From: Comamonadaceae bacterium
Lineage (GTDB): Bacteria > Pseudomonadota > Gammaproteobacteria > Burkholderiales > Burkholderiaceae
Length of the DNA stretch: 6,149 nt
Assembly: GCA_947484245.1 (NCBI GenBank)
Contig: CANKOT010000133.1
Location: 1 to 6,149 of the forward strand
Direction of reading: 5' to 3'
Positions 1-6,149 of the stretch are shown one piece after another; the first letter of the stretch is position 1; the number at the start of each line of letters is the position of its first letter. The notes below the pieces were generated by a model, which was not told the DNA's origin, made no database searches, and saw only the letters and a list, made by a program, of their open reading frames with translations. The position numbers and the translations under genes were made by a program.

Positions 1-524
1 AGCCTTTTCCCGATACCGGATTGGCCACCGCTGCTTTGTACGATGAGCCCTTCATGGCCGCATTGCCCGTGAAGCATTTGCTGGCCAAGAAAAAATCGAT
101 CACAGCTGAGCAACTCAAAAACGAAACCATGTTGCTGCTTGGCAATGGCCATTGCTTCAGAGACCATGTGCTCGAAGTGTGCCCAGAGTTTGCAAGGTTT
201 TCTAGCAATGCAGAAGGCATTCGCAAAAGCTTCGAAGGCTCTTCCTTGGAAACCATCAAGCACATGGTGGCGGCAGGCATGGGCGTCACTTTGGTGCCGC
301 GCTTGTCGGTGCCTGCTGAAGCACTCGCCAAAGAGCCCAAGCGGAAAAAACACGAGGACCCGGACATCGCTTACTTGCCCATCGTGGACGAAGCAGGCGG
401 TTTGCCGCCCCTGCGCCGTGTGGTCTTGGTTTGGCGTAAAAGCTTCACGCGCTACGAGGCCATCGCAGCTCTTCGCAATGCCATTTATGCGTGTGAGTTG
501 CCTGGCGTGACGCGCTTGTCGTGA
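1..524 (+). CDS. oxyR: OxyR hydrogen peroxide-sensing LysR-type regulator, C-terminal part (5' truncated)
   Basis: This is the effector-sensing half of OxyR, the cytoplasmic LysR-type regulator that is oxidised by hydrogen peroxide and then activates antioxidant genes. The frame is open from the window edge (codons from position 3) to TGA at 522-524, about 173 residues. The N-terminal helix-turn-helix lies outside the window. The diagnostic motif is GHCFRD followed by VC: cysteine codons at 153-155 and 180-182 are nine residues apart, matching the Cys199-Cys208 redox pair of E. coli OxyR. It is followed by the family block SLETIKHMVAAGMGVTLVP and the C-terminal RYE segment. By alignment to E. 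coli the window opens near residue 149. The TTG at 21 is an internal codon, not a start. ubiA follows 41 bases downstream on the same strand, so co-transcription is possible. Identification is secure because both redox cysteines and their context are present. Confidence 0.95.
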   Translation, partial: PFPDTGLATAALYDEPFMAALPVKHLLAKKKSITAEQLKNETMLLLGNGHCFRDHVLEVCPEFARFSSNAEGIRKSFEGSSLETIKHMVAAGMGVTLVPRLSVPAEALAKEPKRKKHEDPDIAYLPIVDEAGGLPPLRRVVLVWRKSFTRYEAIAALRNAIYACELPGVTRLS

Positions 525-565
525 TGCCTTCTCGAGCGGCTTGAAGTTGAAAAGTTTCTCATTTC

Positions 566-1414
566 ATGCGTGAAAAAATCAGCTTGTACCTAGACCTCAT
601 TCGCTGGAATCGACCTGCAGGTTGGCTCTTGCTGCTGTGGCCAACGCTGTCTGCTTTGTGGGTGGCGTCCGGTGGTTTTCCAGGATGGCATTTGCTGATT
701 GTTTTTACGCTGGGCACCATCCTCATGCGCAGTGCAGGGTGTTGTTTGAACGATGTGGCCGATCGCGATTTTGACAAGCATGTCAAACGAACCGCCGAAC
801 GGCCAGTAACCAGTGGCCGCATTGGCGTGAAAGAAGCTTTGATGCTGGGTGCGGCGCTGGCATTGATCGCGTTTGGGCTGGTCCTTACTTTGCGCACAGA
901 AACCATGGCGTGGTCTTTTGCCGCAATGGCCGTGGCAGTGGCGTATCCCTTTGCCAAACGCGTTGTCGCGATGCCGCAAGCCGTGCTGGGCGTGGCATTC
1001 AGTTTTGGCATTCCCATGGCGTTTGCAGCCGTCACCGGCGAAGTGCCCGGCATGGCTTGGGCGCTGTTGCTGGGCAATTTGTTTTGGGTCTTGGCCTACG
1101 ACACCGAATACGCCATGGTGGACCGCGATGACGATTTGAAAATCGGCATGAAAACTTCCGCCATCACTTTGGGTCGATGGGATGTGGCGGCCGTGATGTT
1201 TTTTTATGCTGCCTTTTTGGGTGTTTGGGGCGTGGTGCTAGACGCAGCCGAGAAGCCGCTTTTGTCGGCGGGCTTGGCTGTTGCCGCCCTTCAAGCCGCT
1301 TGGCATTTTCTGCTCATCAAAGACCGAACACGTGACGGTTGTTTCAAAGCATTCCGCTTGAACCACTGGGTGGGTTTTGCCGCCTTTGTGGGCGTGGCGC
1401 TGAGCTACCGCTGA
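566..1414 (+). CDS. ubiA: 4-hydroxybenzoate polyprenyltransferase UbiA
   Basis: UbiA is an inner-membrane prenyltransferase that joins a polyprenyl diphosphate chain to 4-hydroxybenzoate, an early committed step of ubiquinone synthesis. The 282-residue protein has the usual family length. Both magnesium/diphosphate-binding aspartate motifs are present: NDVADRDFD at residues 62-70 and [12 protein letters not shown] at 179-190. Between and after them are hydrophobic stretches consistent with about eight or nine membrane helices (for example residues 20-36, 42-60, 91-109, 113-129, 138-156, 162-178, 207-226, 233-251 and 265-281). ATG at 566 is the first possible start, since an in-frame TGA lies at 548-550. 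No strong Shine-Dalgarno sequence is visible. The gene lies 41 bases after oxyR and may be read from an upstream promoter; I see no convincing promoter of its own. Its stop codon abuts the stop of the convergent proC. Confidence 0.97.
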   Translation: MREKISLYLDLIRWNRPAGWLLLLWPTLSALWVASGGFPGWHLLIVFTLGTILMRSAGCCLNDVADRDFDKHVKRTAERPVTSGRIGVKEALMLGAALALIAFGLVLTLRTETMAWSFAAMAVAVAYPFAKRVVAMPQAVLGVAFSFGIPMAFAAVTGEVPGMAWALLLGNLFWVLAYDTEYAMVDRDDDLKIGMKTSAITLGRWDVAAVMFFYAAFLGVWGVVLDAAEKPLLSAGLAVAALQAAWHFLLIKDRTRDGCFKAFRLNHWVGFAAFVGVALSYR

Positions 1415-2257
1415 TCAGTCCTTGCCAAACTCATCACCCAATTCACCTGCGCGTTTCTGCGCCGCCAGCATGGCTTTCACAAAAGCTTCTTTCACATGAT
1501 CGTTGGCCATGGATGTGAGAGCAGCATAGGTGGTGCCGCCTTGTGAAGTGACGCGCTGGCGCAGCACTTCGGGCGACTCGGTTGATTGACGCGCCAGATG
1601 GGTGGCACCGCCAAAGGTGGCTTTGGCCAAGTGGTAAGCCTGTGCTGGGCTGAAGCCCATTTGAATGCCAGCCTCGGTCATGGCCTCTAAAAAATAAAAC
1701 ACATAGGCCGGTCCCGAACCCGAAAGGGCAGTGACCCCATCCAAATCGGATTCTTCATGAACCCACAACCACTCGCCCGTGCTGTGCAAGACTTTTTCGA
1801 CCCATTGTTTGTCTAGCGTCGACACACCTGCACGGGCAAACAATCCGGTGATGCCTTGTCCGACCAAGGCGGGCGTATTGGGCATGCTGCGCACCACCCG
1901 GTCGGTTTGAAGCCAGCGCGCAATGCTGTCGCTTCGAATGCCTGCGGCCACCGACAAATGCAGTGCCTTTTTCGTGAAAGCGGCTACCGGTAAAGCAGCC
2001 TCTTTGAAAACTTGCGGTTTGACTGCCCAAACTACCAAATCTGCATCCGCCAAAACGGCAGAGGCAACAGCTTGAACATCGACCCCCGTTGCCTGTTGAA
2101 GTTTGGCTGCAGTCTCTGCAAAGGGTTCAATCACGACCACTTGCTTTGGTGCAAGGCCTTCCCGAATGAGCCCGCCCAAAATGGCACTGGCCATATTGCC
2201 GCCGCCAATGAAGGCCAATCGCATTTTTTGAAAATCAATGTGAGTCGATGCAGTCAT
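1415..2257 (-). CDS. proC: Pyrroline-5-carboxylate reductase ProC
   Basis: ProC catalyses the last step of proline synthesis in the cytoplasm, the NAD(P)H-dependent reduction of 1-pyrroline-5-carboxylate to L-proline. The 280-residue product carries the N-terminal Rossmann motif IGGGNMA (residues 17-23), MPNTPA (125-130), ALSGSGPAY (177-185) and the C-terminal family signature around LRQRVTSQGGTTYAAL (232-247). Length is slightly above the 269 of E. coli because of an N-terminal extension of about 11 residues. ATG at 2257 is chosen because GAGA lies upstream of it. The alternative internal ATG at 2224, which would align with shorter relatives, has no Shine-Dalgarno sequence upstream. The gene converges on ubiA with zero spacing and diverges from glpK across 127 bases. 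No functional link to the neighbouring genes is evident. Confidence 0.97.
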   Translation of the reverse strand: MTASTHIDFQKMRLAFIGGGNMASAILGGLIREGLAPKQVVVIEPFAETAAKLQQATGVDVQAVASAVLADADLVVWAVKPQVFKEAALPVAAFTKKALHLSVAAGIRSDSIARWLQTDRVVRSMPNTPALVGQGITGLFARAGVSTLDKQWVEKVLHSTGEWLWVHEESDLDGVTALSGSGPAYVFYFLEAMTEAGIQMGFSPAQAYHLAKATFGGATHLARQSTESPEVLRQRVTSQGGTTYAALTSMANDHVKEAFVKAMLAAQKRAGELGDEFGKD

Positions 2258-2353
2258 GAGTCATTCTCGAAAAATAGAGAGGCCATTGAAGGGCTTGGCC
2301 TCAGTTTGAACTATTGTGTCTGATTCGGCCAATAGGGCTTATTGTCTCTTTTT

Positions 2354-2369
2354 CGAAAGACCGCTTTCG
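2354..2369. promoter_or_regulatory. Inverted repeat upstream of glpK, possible operator
   Basis: In the 127-base proC-glpK intergenic region, CGAAAG at 2354-2359 and CTTTCG at 2364-2369 form a perfect 6-base inverted repeat around ACCG. The same stretch can be read as two TTTCG direct repeats, at 2351-2355 and 2365-2369. An 8-base palindrome, GGTTAACC, follows at 2369-2376, close to the glpK start at 2385. A DeoR-type regulator such as GlpR could bind here, which would fit control of a glycerol operon, but this is inference from position and symmetry only. The site could instead be an RNA hairpin in the glpK leader. No clear -35/-10 pair was found for either glpK or proC in this region. Confidence 0.3.
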
Positions 2370-2384
2370 GTTAACCTTCTTGGC

Positions 2385-3905
2385 ATGAACTACATCCTTG
2401 CACTCGACCAAGGCACCACCAGCTCACGGGCGGTGCTGTTCAACCGCAATGGCCAGCCAGTTGCAATAGCTCAACAAGAGTTCACACAATACTTTCCCAA
2501 GCCAGGATGGGTCGAGCACGACGCACTTGAAATTTGGCAGACGCAGAAAAAAGTCATGCATGACGTTCTGCATCAAGCGGGCGTTGCTGCGTCTCAAATT
2601 CAAGGCATTGGCATAAGCAACCAACGCGAAACCAGCGTGGTTTGGGATCGAAGAACAGGCCAGCCGATTGCACCGGCCATCGTTTGGCAAGATCGCAGAA
2701 CCGCCGGGCTTTGTGATCAGCTCAAAAGCCAAGGACTCGCTGCTGGCATTCAAAAGAAAACAGGCTTGGTTTTAGACGCTTATTTTTCAGCCACCAAAAT
2801 TGCTTGGCTGCTCGATCATGTGCCTGGCGCCCGGCGTCTGGCGGAGCAGGGGCATTTGGCTTTTGGCACCATCGATGCGTGGCTTATTTGGCAACTCACG
2901 GGAGGTCGGGTTCATGCGACCGATCCCAGCAACGCGTCGCGAACTTTGTTGTTCAACTTGCATACACAAGCATGGGATTCAAGCTTGCTAAAGCAATTCA
3001 ACATACCCGCTTCGATCTTGCCCAAGGTGGTGCCTAGCAGCGGTGTGTTGGCCGAGACAGATGCGCATCTGTTGGGCGTATCGGTGCCCATTGCCGGCGT
3101 TGCGGGTGATCAACAAGCAGCCACTTTTGGACAAGCTTGTTTTACGCCAGGCATGGCCAAGAACACCTATGGCACCGGCTGTTTTATGCTCATGAACACC
3201 GGCCACGTGCCGGTTCAAAGCCGCAATCAATTGCTGACCACGGTGGCGTGGCAAGGCCCCAAGCCTGTTGCCAATGCGTGGCATGCAACCGCCTACGCGC
3301 TGGAGGGTTCGGTGTTCATGGCCGGCGCCACGGTGCAATGGTTGCGCGATGGTTTGCAAATCATTCAAAAAGCCAGTGACGTAGAAGCGCTGGCGGCCAG
3401 CGTGCCCCACACCGGCGATGTTTTTTTGGTCCCCGCCTTTGCAGGTTTGGGGACGCCCGATTGGGATGGTCAAGCGCGTGGCACTTTGATTGGCATGACA
3501 CGTGGCACCACGCGCGCCCACATTGCGCGTGCAGCCCTAGAGGCCATTGCTTGGCAGGTGGCCGATGTGTTTTTGGCGATGTCCAAAGACAGTGGCTTGG
3601 CATTGACCGAACTGCGAGTCGATGGCGGTGCCAGCCAAAACAATTTGCTCATGCAAATGCAGGCCGATGCCCTGGGCGTGCCGGTGATGCGCGCCAGCGT
3701 CTCAGAAACCACTGCTTTAGGGGCGGCTTATTTGGCAGGCCTGGCCACTGGATTTTGGGCGGGCGCCGATGAAATCACTGCCCAATGGTCGCTAGATCGA
3801 AAGTTTGTTCCGCAAGCTACGGCGCGCGCCATGCAAGCCAGGCAAACCGGCCATGCCCGTTGGCGCGAGGCGGTAGACCGTTCGCGATCTTGGGCCAAAG
3901 ATTGA
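2385..3905 (+). CDS. glpK: Glycerol kinase GlpK
   Basis: GlpK is a cytoplasmic FGGY-family kinase that uses ATP to convert glycerol to sn-glycerol 3-phosphate, trapping it for catabolism. The 506-residue protein (E. coli: 502) has the N-terminal phosphate-binding DQGTTSSRA (8-16), glycerol-contacting NQRET (79-83), the catalytic aspartate D242 in [25 protein letters not shown] (258-273), [12 protein letters not shown] (304-315) and the C-terminal VDGGASQNN (412-420) and [12 protein letters not shown] blocks. ATG at 2385 is chosen because it places [10 protein letters not shown] exactly where relatives begin. The frame is open to a GTG at 2316, but the extra 23 residues look unlike the family. 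No clear Shine-Dalgarno precedes ATG. At the allosteric loop, the E. coli fructose-bisphosphate arginine is replaced by serine (S233), and a histidine (H228) lies where firmicute enzymes are phosphorylated. glpD follows 7 bases downstream. Confidence 0.97.
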   Translation: MNYILALDQGTTSSRAVLFNRNGQPVAIAQQEFTQYFPKPGWVEHDALEIWQTQKKVMHDVLHQAGVAASQIQGIGISNQRETSVVWDRRTGQPIAPAIVWQDRRTAGLCDQLKSQGLAAGIQKKTGLVLDAYFSATKIAWLLDHVPGARRLAEQGHLAFGTIDAWLIWQLTGGRVHATDPSNASRTLLFNLHTQAWDSSLLKQFNIPASILPKVVPSSGVLAETDAHLLGVSVPIAGVAGDQQAATFGQACFTPGMAKNTYGTGCFMLMNTGHVPVQSRNQLLTTVAWQGPKPVANAWHATAYALEGSVFMAGATVQWLRDGLQIIQKASDVEALAASVPHTGDVFLVPAFAGLGTPDWDGQARGTLIGMTRGTTRAHIARAALEAIAWQVADVFLAMSKDSGLALTELRVDGGASQNNLLMQMQADALGVPVMRASVSETTALGAAYLAGLATGFWAGADEITAQWSLDRKFVPQATARAMQARQTGHARWREAVDRSRSWAKD

Positions 3906-3912
3906 AGATGGC

Positions 3913-5514
3913 ATGAACCCTTTGTTGACAGACAGGGCGCAGTTGCTTGCGCAATTGGACACGGCGCAAGAGTTTGACATCGCCATCATTGGGGGCGGTG
4001 CGACGGGTCTGGGCGTTGCCGTTGATGCGGCTGTTCGCGGTTTGAAAGTGGTTCTCTTAGAAGCCCATGACTTTGCCAAAGGCACCTCGTCACGCTCCAC
4101 CAAATTGGTTCATGGGGGTGTCCGTTATTTAGCGCAAGGCCATTTGCCCTTGGTCTGGGAAGCCTTGCGAGAGCGCCAACACTTGCTCTCGAATGCACCC
4201 CACTTGGTCCATCCCATGCCCTTTGTCATGCCCGCATATCGGCGAACTGACCAATGGTTGTATGGCTTGGGTTTGAAGCTGTATGACCTGCTGGCTGGCC
4301 GTGCCAGGCTTGGACCCACTCGTTTGTTAAGCCACGCAGAAACTGTCTTGAAGCTGCCAGGCGTCAGGGTGACCAATTTAGTGGGAGGCGTTGAGTATTG
4401 GGATGCCCAATTTGACGATGCCCGTTTGGCCTTGGCTTTGGCGCGCACTGCCGCTTCCCACGGCGCACTCATGCTCAACCACATGTCCGTGACGGGGTTG
4501 CTCACGGCGTACCCTGGGGGGCGTATTCAAGGCCTTCGCTGCCAAGACACAGAGACAGGTCAAGAACGCAGCTTGAAAGCGCGTTGTGTGGTCAATGCCA
4601 CGGGTGTCTGGGTTGATCAAATTGAGGCCATGCTGCAGTCCCAGGCAGGCCAGGCGAGCGATGCCAAACGGCCGCATGCCGTCAGGCCCAGCCAAGGGGT
4701 TCACTTGGTGGTGGACGCCTCGTTTTGGCCGGGCTCATCGGCCCTGCTGGTGCCGCACACCCAAGACGGCAGAGTGTTGTTTGCAGTGCCATGGCAGGGC
4801 AAAGTTTTGTTGGGTACCACTGACACGCCCAAAACCAAGGTCGAATGGGAGCCGCAGGCGCTTGAATCTGAAATTGATCAAATTTTGCAAGAGGCCGCCA
4901 AGTATTTGGTCAAAGTGCCGCACCGATCGGACATCGCCAGTGTTTGGGCGGGACTCAGGCCTTTGGCCAGGAACGATGAAAATGCCAAAGAACAAGGCGC
5001 CACACAAAACCTGAGCCGTGAGCACGCAGTCAAGGTGGGCCCAACTGGATTGGTCAGCGTCACGGGTGGCAAGTGGACCACTTACCGCGCCATGGCAGCC
5101 GATGTGATGCAGTCCATTCGCACAGCGCGCTTGGTTTCATTGACCGCCAACGATGTCACGCTGCACACCCCGTTGTGGGGCGCCCCCTCAAAGGCGCAAG
5201 CGGCCTTTCACACAGAAGGCCCTGCAAGCGGGCCTTATGGAACAGACGCCCCCTTGTTGGCGACATTGCCAGGCGCTGACCGTTGGTTAGCACCGCAGCT
5301 CAGCGAAGCGATGGTGAGGTTTGCGGCCCGCTATGAATATGCGCGCACAGTGGAGGATGTTTTGGCGCGTCGAAATCGATTGCTGTTCTTGGACGCCGCC
5401 GCCGCTTTGGCGATCGCTCCGCAAGTTGCACAAATATTAAGCACTGAAACGGAAGCTTGTCCCCAATTAGCGGCATTTGAGGCTTTGGCAAAGGCTTACC
5501 AAGCGCCCATTTGA
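3913..5514 (+). CDS. glpD: Aerobic glycerol-3-phosphate dehydrogenase GlpD (FAD, quinone-linked)
   Basis: GlpD is a membrane-associated flavoprotein that oxidises sn-glycerol 3-phosphate to dihydroxyacetone phosphate and passes electrons to ubiquinone. Of 533 residues, the N-terminus carries the FAD-binding motif IIGGGATGLG (25-34) and GTSSRSTKLVHGGVRYL (57-73). NATGVWVDQ (228-236), GTTDTP (301-306), WAGLRPL (345-351) and GGKWTTYR (385-392) follow. The C-terminal domain has EYARTVEDVLARRNRLLFLD (475-494). Several of these blocks resemble mitochondrial glycerol-3-phosphate dehydrogenase more than E. coli GlpD, and the protein is about 30 residues longer than the E. coli enzyme; it has no calcium-binding EF-hand tail. 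The start lies 7 bases after the glpK stop, with GAAG overlapping that stop as a likely ribosome site, so the pair is probably translationally coupled in one operon. An out-of-frame ATG at 3908 is not the start. Confidence 0.96.
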   Translation: MNPLLTDRAQLLAQLDTAQEFDIAIIGGGATGLGVAVDAAVRGLKVVLLEAHDFAKGTSSRSTKLVHGGVRYLAQGHLPLVWEALRERQHLLSNAPHLVHPMPFVMPAYRRTDQWLYGLGLKLYDLLAGRARLGPTRLLSHAETVLKLPGVRVTNLVGGVEYWDAQFDDARLALALARTAASHGALMLNHMSVTGLLTAYPGGRIQGLRCQDTETGQERSLKARCVVNATGVWVDQIEAMLQSQAGQASDAKRPHAVRPSQGVHLVVDASFWPGSSALLVPHTQDGRVLFAVPWQGKVLLGTTDTPKTKVEWEPQALESEIDQILQEAAKYLVKVPHRSDIASVWAGLRPLARNDENAKEQGATQNLSREHAVKVGPTGLVSVTGGKWTTYRAMAADVMQSIRTARLVSLTANDVTLHTPLWGAPSKAQAAFHTEGPASGPYGTDAPLLATLPGADRWLAPQLSEAMVRFAARYEYARTVEDVLARRNRLLFLDAAAALAIAPQVAQILSTETEACPQLAAFEALAKAYQAPI

Positions 5515-5522
5515 GGCCATTG

Positions 5523-5544
5523 GCCGGCAATATGCCGGCAATTT
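5523..5544 (+). terminator. Weak terminator-like hairpin after glpD
   Basis: Nine bases after the glpD stop region, GCCGGCA (5523-5529) and TGCCGGC (5533-5539) can form a 7-base-pair GC-rich stem with an ATA loop, followed by AATTT. It is well placed to end the glpKD transcript before the rplN promoter. The U-tract is short and interrupted, so it would be a poor intrinsic terminator. The same bases also contain two direct copies of GCCGGCAAT (5523-5531 and 5534-5542), so the symmetry may be incidental. Confidence 0.35.
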
Positions 5545-5611
5545 GCAGGCGACTTTGGGGCTTGGATGCTTTAAAAATTGCGATTTCTTCGTTTTTTGGG
5601 CCCCCAAAGTA

Positions 5612-5639
5612 TTGACGCGGCTCAAAAGTGTTGTATTAT
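5612..5639 (+). promoter_or_regulatory. Sigma-70 type promoter for the rplN ribosomal protein operon
   Basis: TTGACG at 5612-5617 (five of six matches to the -35 consensus) and TATTAT at 5634-5639 (five of six matches to -10) are separated by 16 bases. An AT-rich stretch at about 5571-5597, including six T residues, lies upstream and could serve as an UP element. Transcription would be expected to begin near 5646, giving a leader of about 170 bases before the rplN start. A strong promoter is expected for a ribosomal protein operon, which supports the call. The start point itself has not been observed. Confidence 0.65.
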
Positions 5640-5645
5640 CGCGGG

Positions 5646-5819
5646 CTTCGCTTGTTAAAAAGCGGAGTTATCTACCCAAACAAAAGCACTGCGAGTGGTT
5701 CGCGGTGTGGCTGACGGGTCCAAGACTGATCTTGGTGCTTCAGGTAAACAAGTTCTGTATTCAAACTACAGAGCGCTGTCTACAGGGGGTGCACAAGGTG
5801 CAAGTTGGGAAATATTGAA
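5646..5819 (+). promoter_or_regulatory. Long, potentially structured 5' leader of rplN
   Basis: This is the expected untranslated leader between the predicted start of transcription and the rplN ATG. Three features suggest structure. CTTCGCTT (5646-5653) pairs with AAGCGGAG (5660-5667) around a six-base loop, with one G-U pair, right at the predicted 5' end. CCAAGA (5720-5725) pairs perfectly with TCTTGG (5730-5735) around CTGA. AAGCAC (5684-5689) can pair with GTGCTT (5735-5740) as an alternative or enclosing stem, sharing one base. The motif CTACAG occurs twice near 5765-5785. I recognise no known riboswitch or ribosomal-protein leader family. The leader contains no ATG before the rplN start. 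Confidence 0.4.
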
Positions 5820-6149
5820 ATGATTCAGACAGAAACTCGGTTGGATGTTGCCGACAACACCGGCGCTAAGTCCGTCCTTTGCATCAAGGTGCTGGGTGGC
5901 TCTAGGCGTCGTTACGCCAGTGTTGGCGACATTATCAAAGTGAGCATCAAAGAAGCTGCGCCCCGTGGCCGCGTCAAAAAAGGCGAGGTTTACAGTGCTG
6001 TGGTCGTTCGTACCGCCAAGGGCATTCGCCGTGGTGATGGCTCGCTCGTTAAATTCGATGGCAATGCAGCTGTGTTGCTGAATGCCAAATTGGAGCCTAT
6101 CGGCACCCGCATCTTCGGCCCAGTCACGCGTGAATTGCGTACTGAGAAG
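5820..6149 (+). CDS. rplN: 50S ribosomal protein L14 (3' truncated by window end)
   Basis: L14 is a universal large-subunit protein that binds 23S rRNA and sits at the subunit interface. From ATG 5820, 110 codons are open to the window end. Bacterial L14 is 122-123 residues, so about 12 codons are missing. Conserved family blocks are all visible: VADNTGAK (10-17), CIKVLGGS (21-28), [17 protein letters not shown] (30-46), [12 protein letters not shown] (60-71), [10 protein letters not shown] (79-88) and [13 protein letters not shown] (94-106). The start matches the family N-terminus MIQTET. The ribosome site is weak for such a gene: only GGGA at 5807-5810, nine bases from the ATG. In most bacteria rplN follows rpsQ; here glpD is the upstream gene, and rplN appears to head its own transcription unit, probably continuing to rplX and rplE beyond the window. 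Confidence 0.98.
   Translation, partial: MIQTETRLDVADNTGAKSVLCIKVLGGSRRRYASVGDIIKVSIKEAAPRGRVKKGEVYSAVVVRTAKGIRRGDGSLVKFDGNAAVLLNAKLEPIGTRIFGPVTRELRTEK

Noticed and set aside
559..1077. 172-codon open frame on the minus strand inside ubiA
   Set aside because: It is antisense to a clearly identified ubiA, and its translation shows no recognisable domain; typical shadow frame in GC-rich coding DNA.
2012..2323. 103-codon plus-strand frame opposite the proC N-terminus
   Set aside because: It is antisense to the Rossmann-fold region of proC and has no recognisable features.
2286..2334. Possible glpK promoters using TTGAAG (2286) or TTGAAC (2306)
   Set aside because: The matching -10 hexamers at correct spacing (AACTAT, CCAATA) are poor, so no promoter is called.
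2316..2384. GTG start extending glpK by 23 residues
   Set aside because: The extension does not resemble glycerol kinases, has no ribosome site, and family alignment begins at the ATG at 2385.
2988..3521. 177-codon open frame on the minus strand inside glpK
   Set aside because: It is entirely antisense to conserved glpK motifs and has no family features.
5477..5818. 113-codon plus-strand frame spanning the glpD end and the rplN leader
   Set aside because: It overlaps the glpD C-terminus in another frame, runs through the terminator-like hairpin and promoter, and matches no protein I recognise.

Overview
The window looks like an ordinary chromosomal segment from a betaproteobacterium, most likely in the order Burkholderiales and perhaps a Comamonadaceae member (Limnohabitans/Rhodoferax-like). 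This rests on protein style, moderately high GC and the oxyR-ubiA-proC order; it is inference, not a database match. All genes are intact except the two cut by the window edges. I see no mobile element, CRISPR array, tRNA or rRNA.

Layout: (1) positions 1-524 hold the C-terminal half of the peroxide sensor OxyR (+), with both redox cysteines. (2) 566-1414 is ubiA (+), 4-hydroxybenzoate polyprenyltransferase of ubiquinone synthesis. (3) 1415-2257 is proC (-), pyrroline-5-carboxylate reductase. It converges on ubiA with no intergenic base. (4) 2258-2384 is a 127-base divergent intergenic region with a CGAAAG/CTTTCG inverted repeat just upstream of glpK. (5) 2385-3905 glpK and 3913-5514 glpD (+) form a tight two-gene operon for glycerol use. 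(6) 5515-5819 is a 305-base intergenic region with a weak terminator-like hairpin, a good sigma-70 type promoter and a roughly 170-base potentially structured leader. (7) From 5820 to the window end is rplN (ribosomal protein L14), missing about its last 12 codons.

How the genes fit together: GlpK phosphorylates glycerol to sn-glycerol 3-phosphate. GlpD oxidises that to dihydroxyacetone phosphate and passes electrons to the quinone pool, whose ubiquinone depends on UbiA. No glycerol facilitator (glpF) or repressor (glpR) gene lies in the window. The rplN promoter and leader mark the start of a ribosomal protein transcription unit that is separated here from the upstream S10-type genes.

Nothing here amounts to a clearly new system. 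The points most worth a second look are the rplN leader, the regulatory-site residues of GlpK and the mitochondrial-type character of GlpD.
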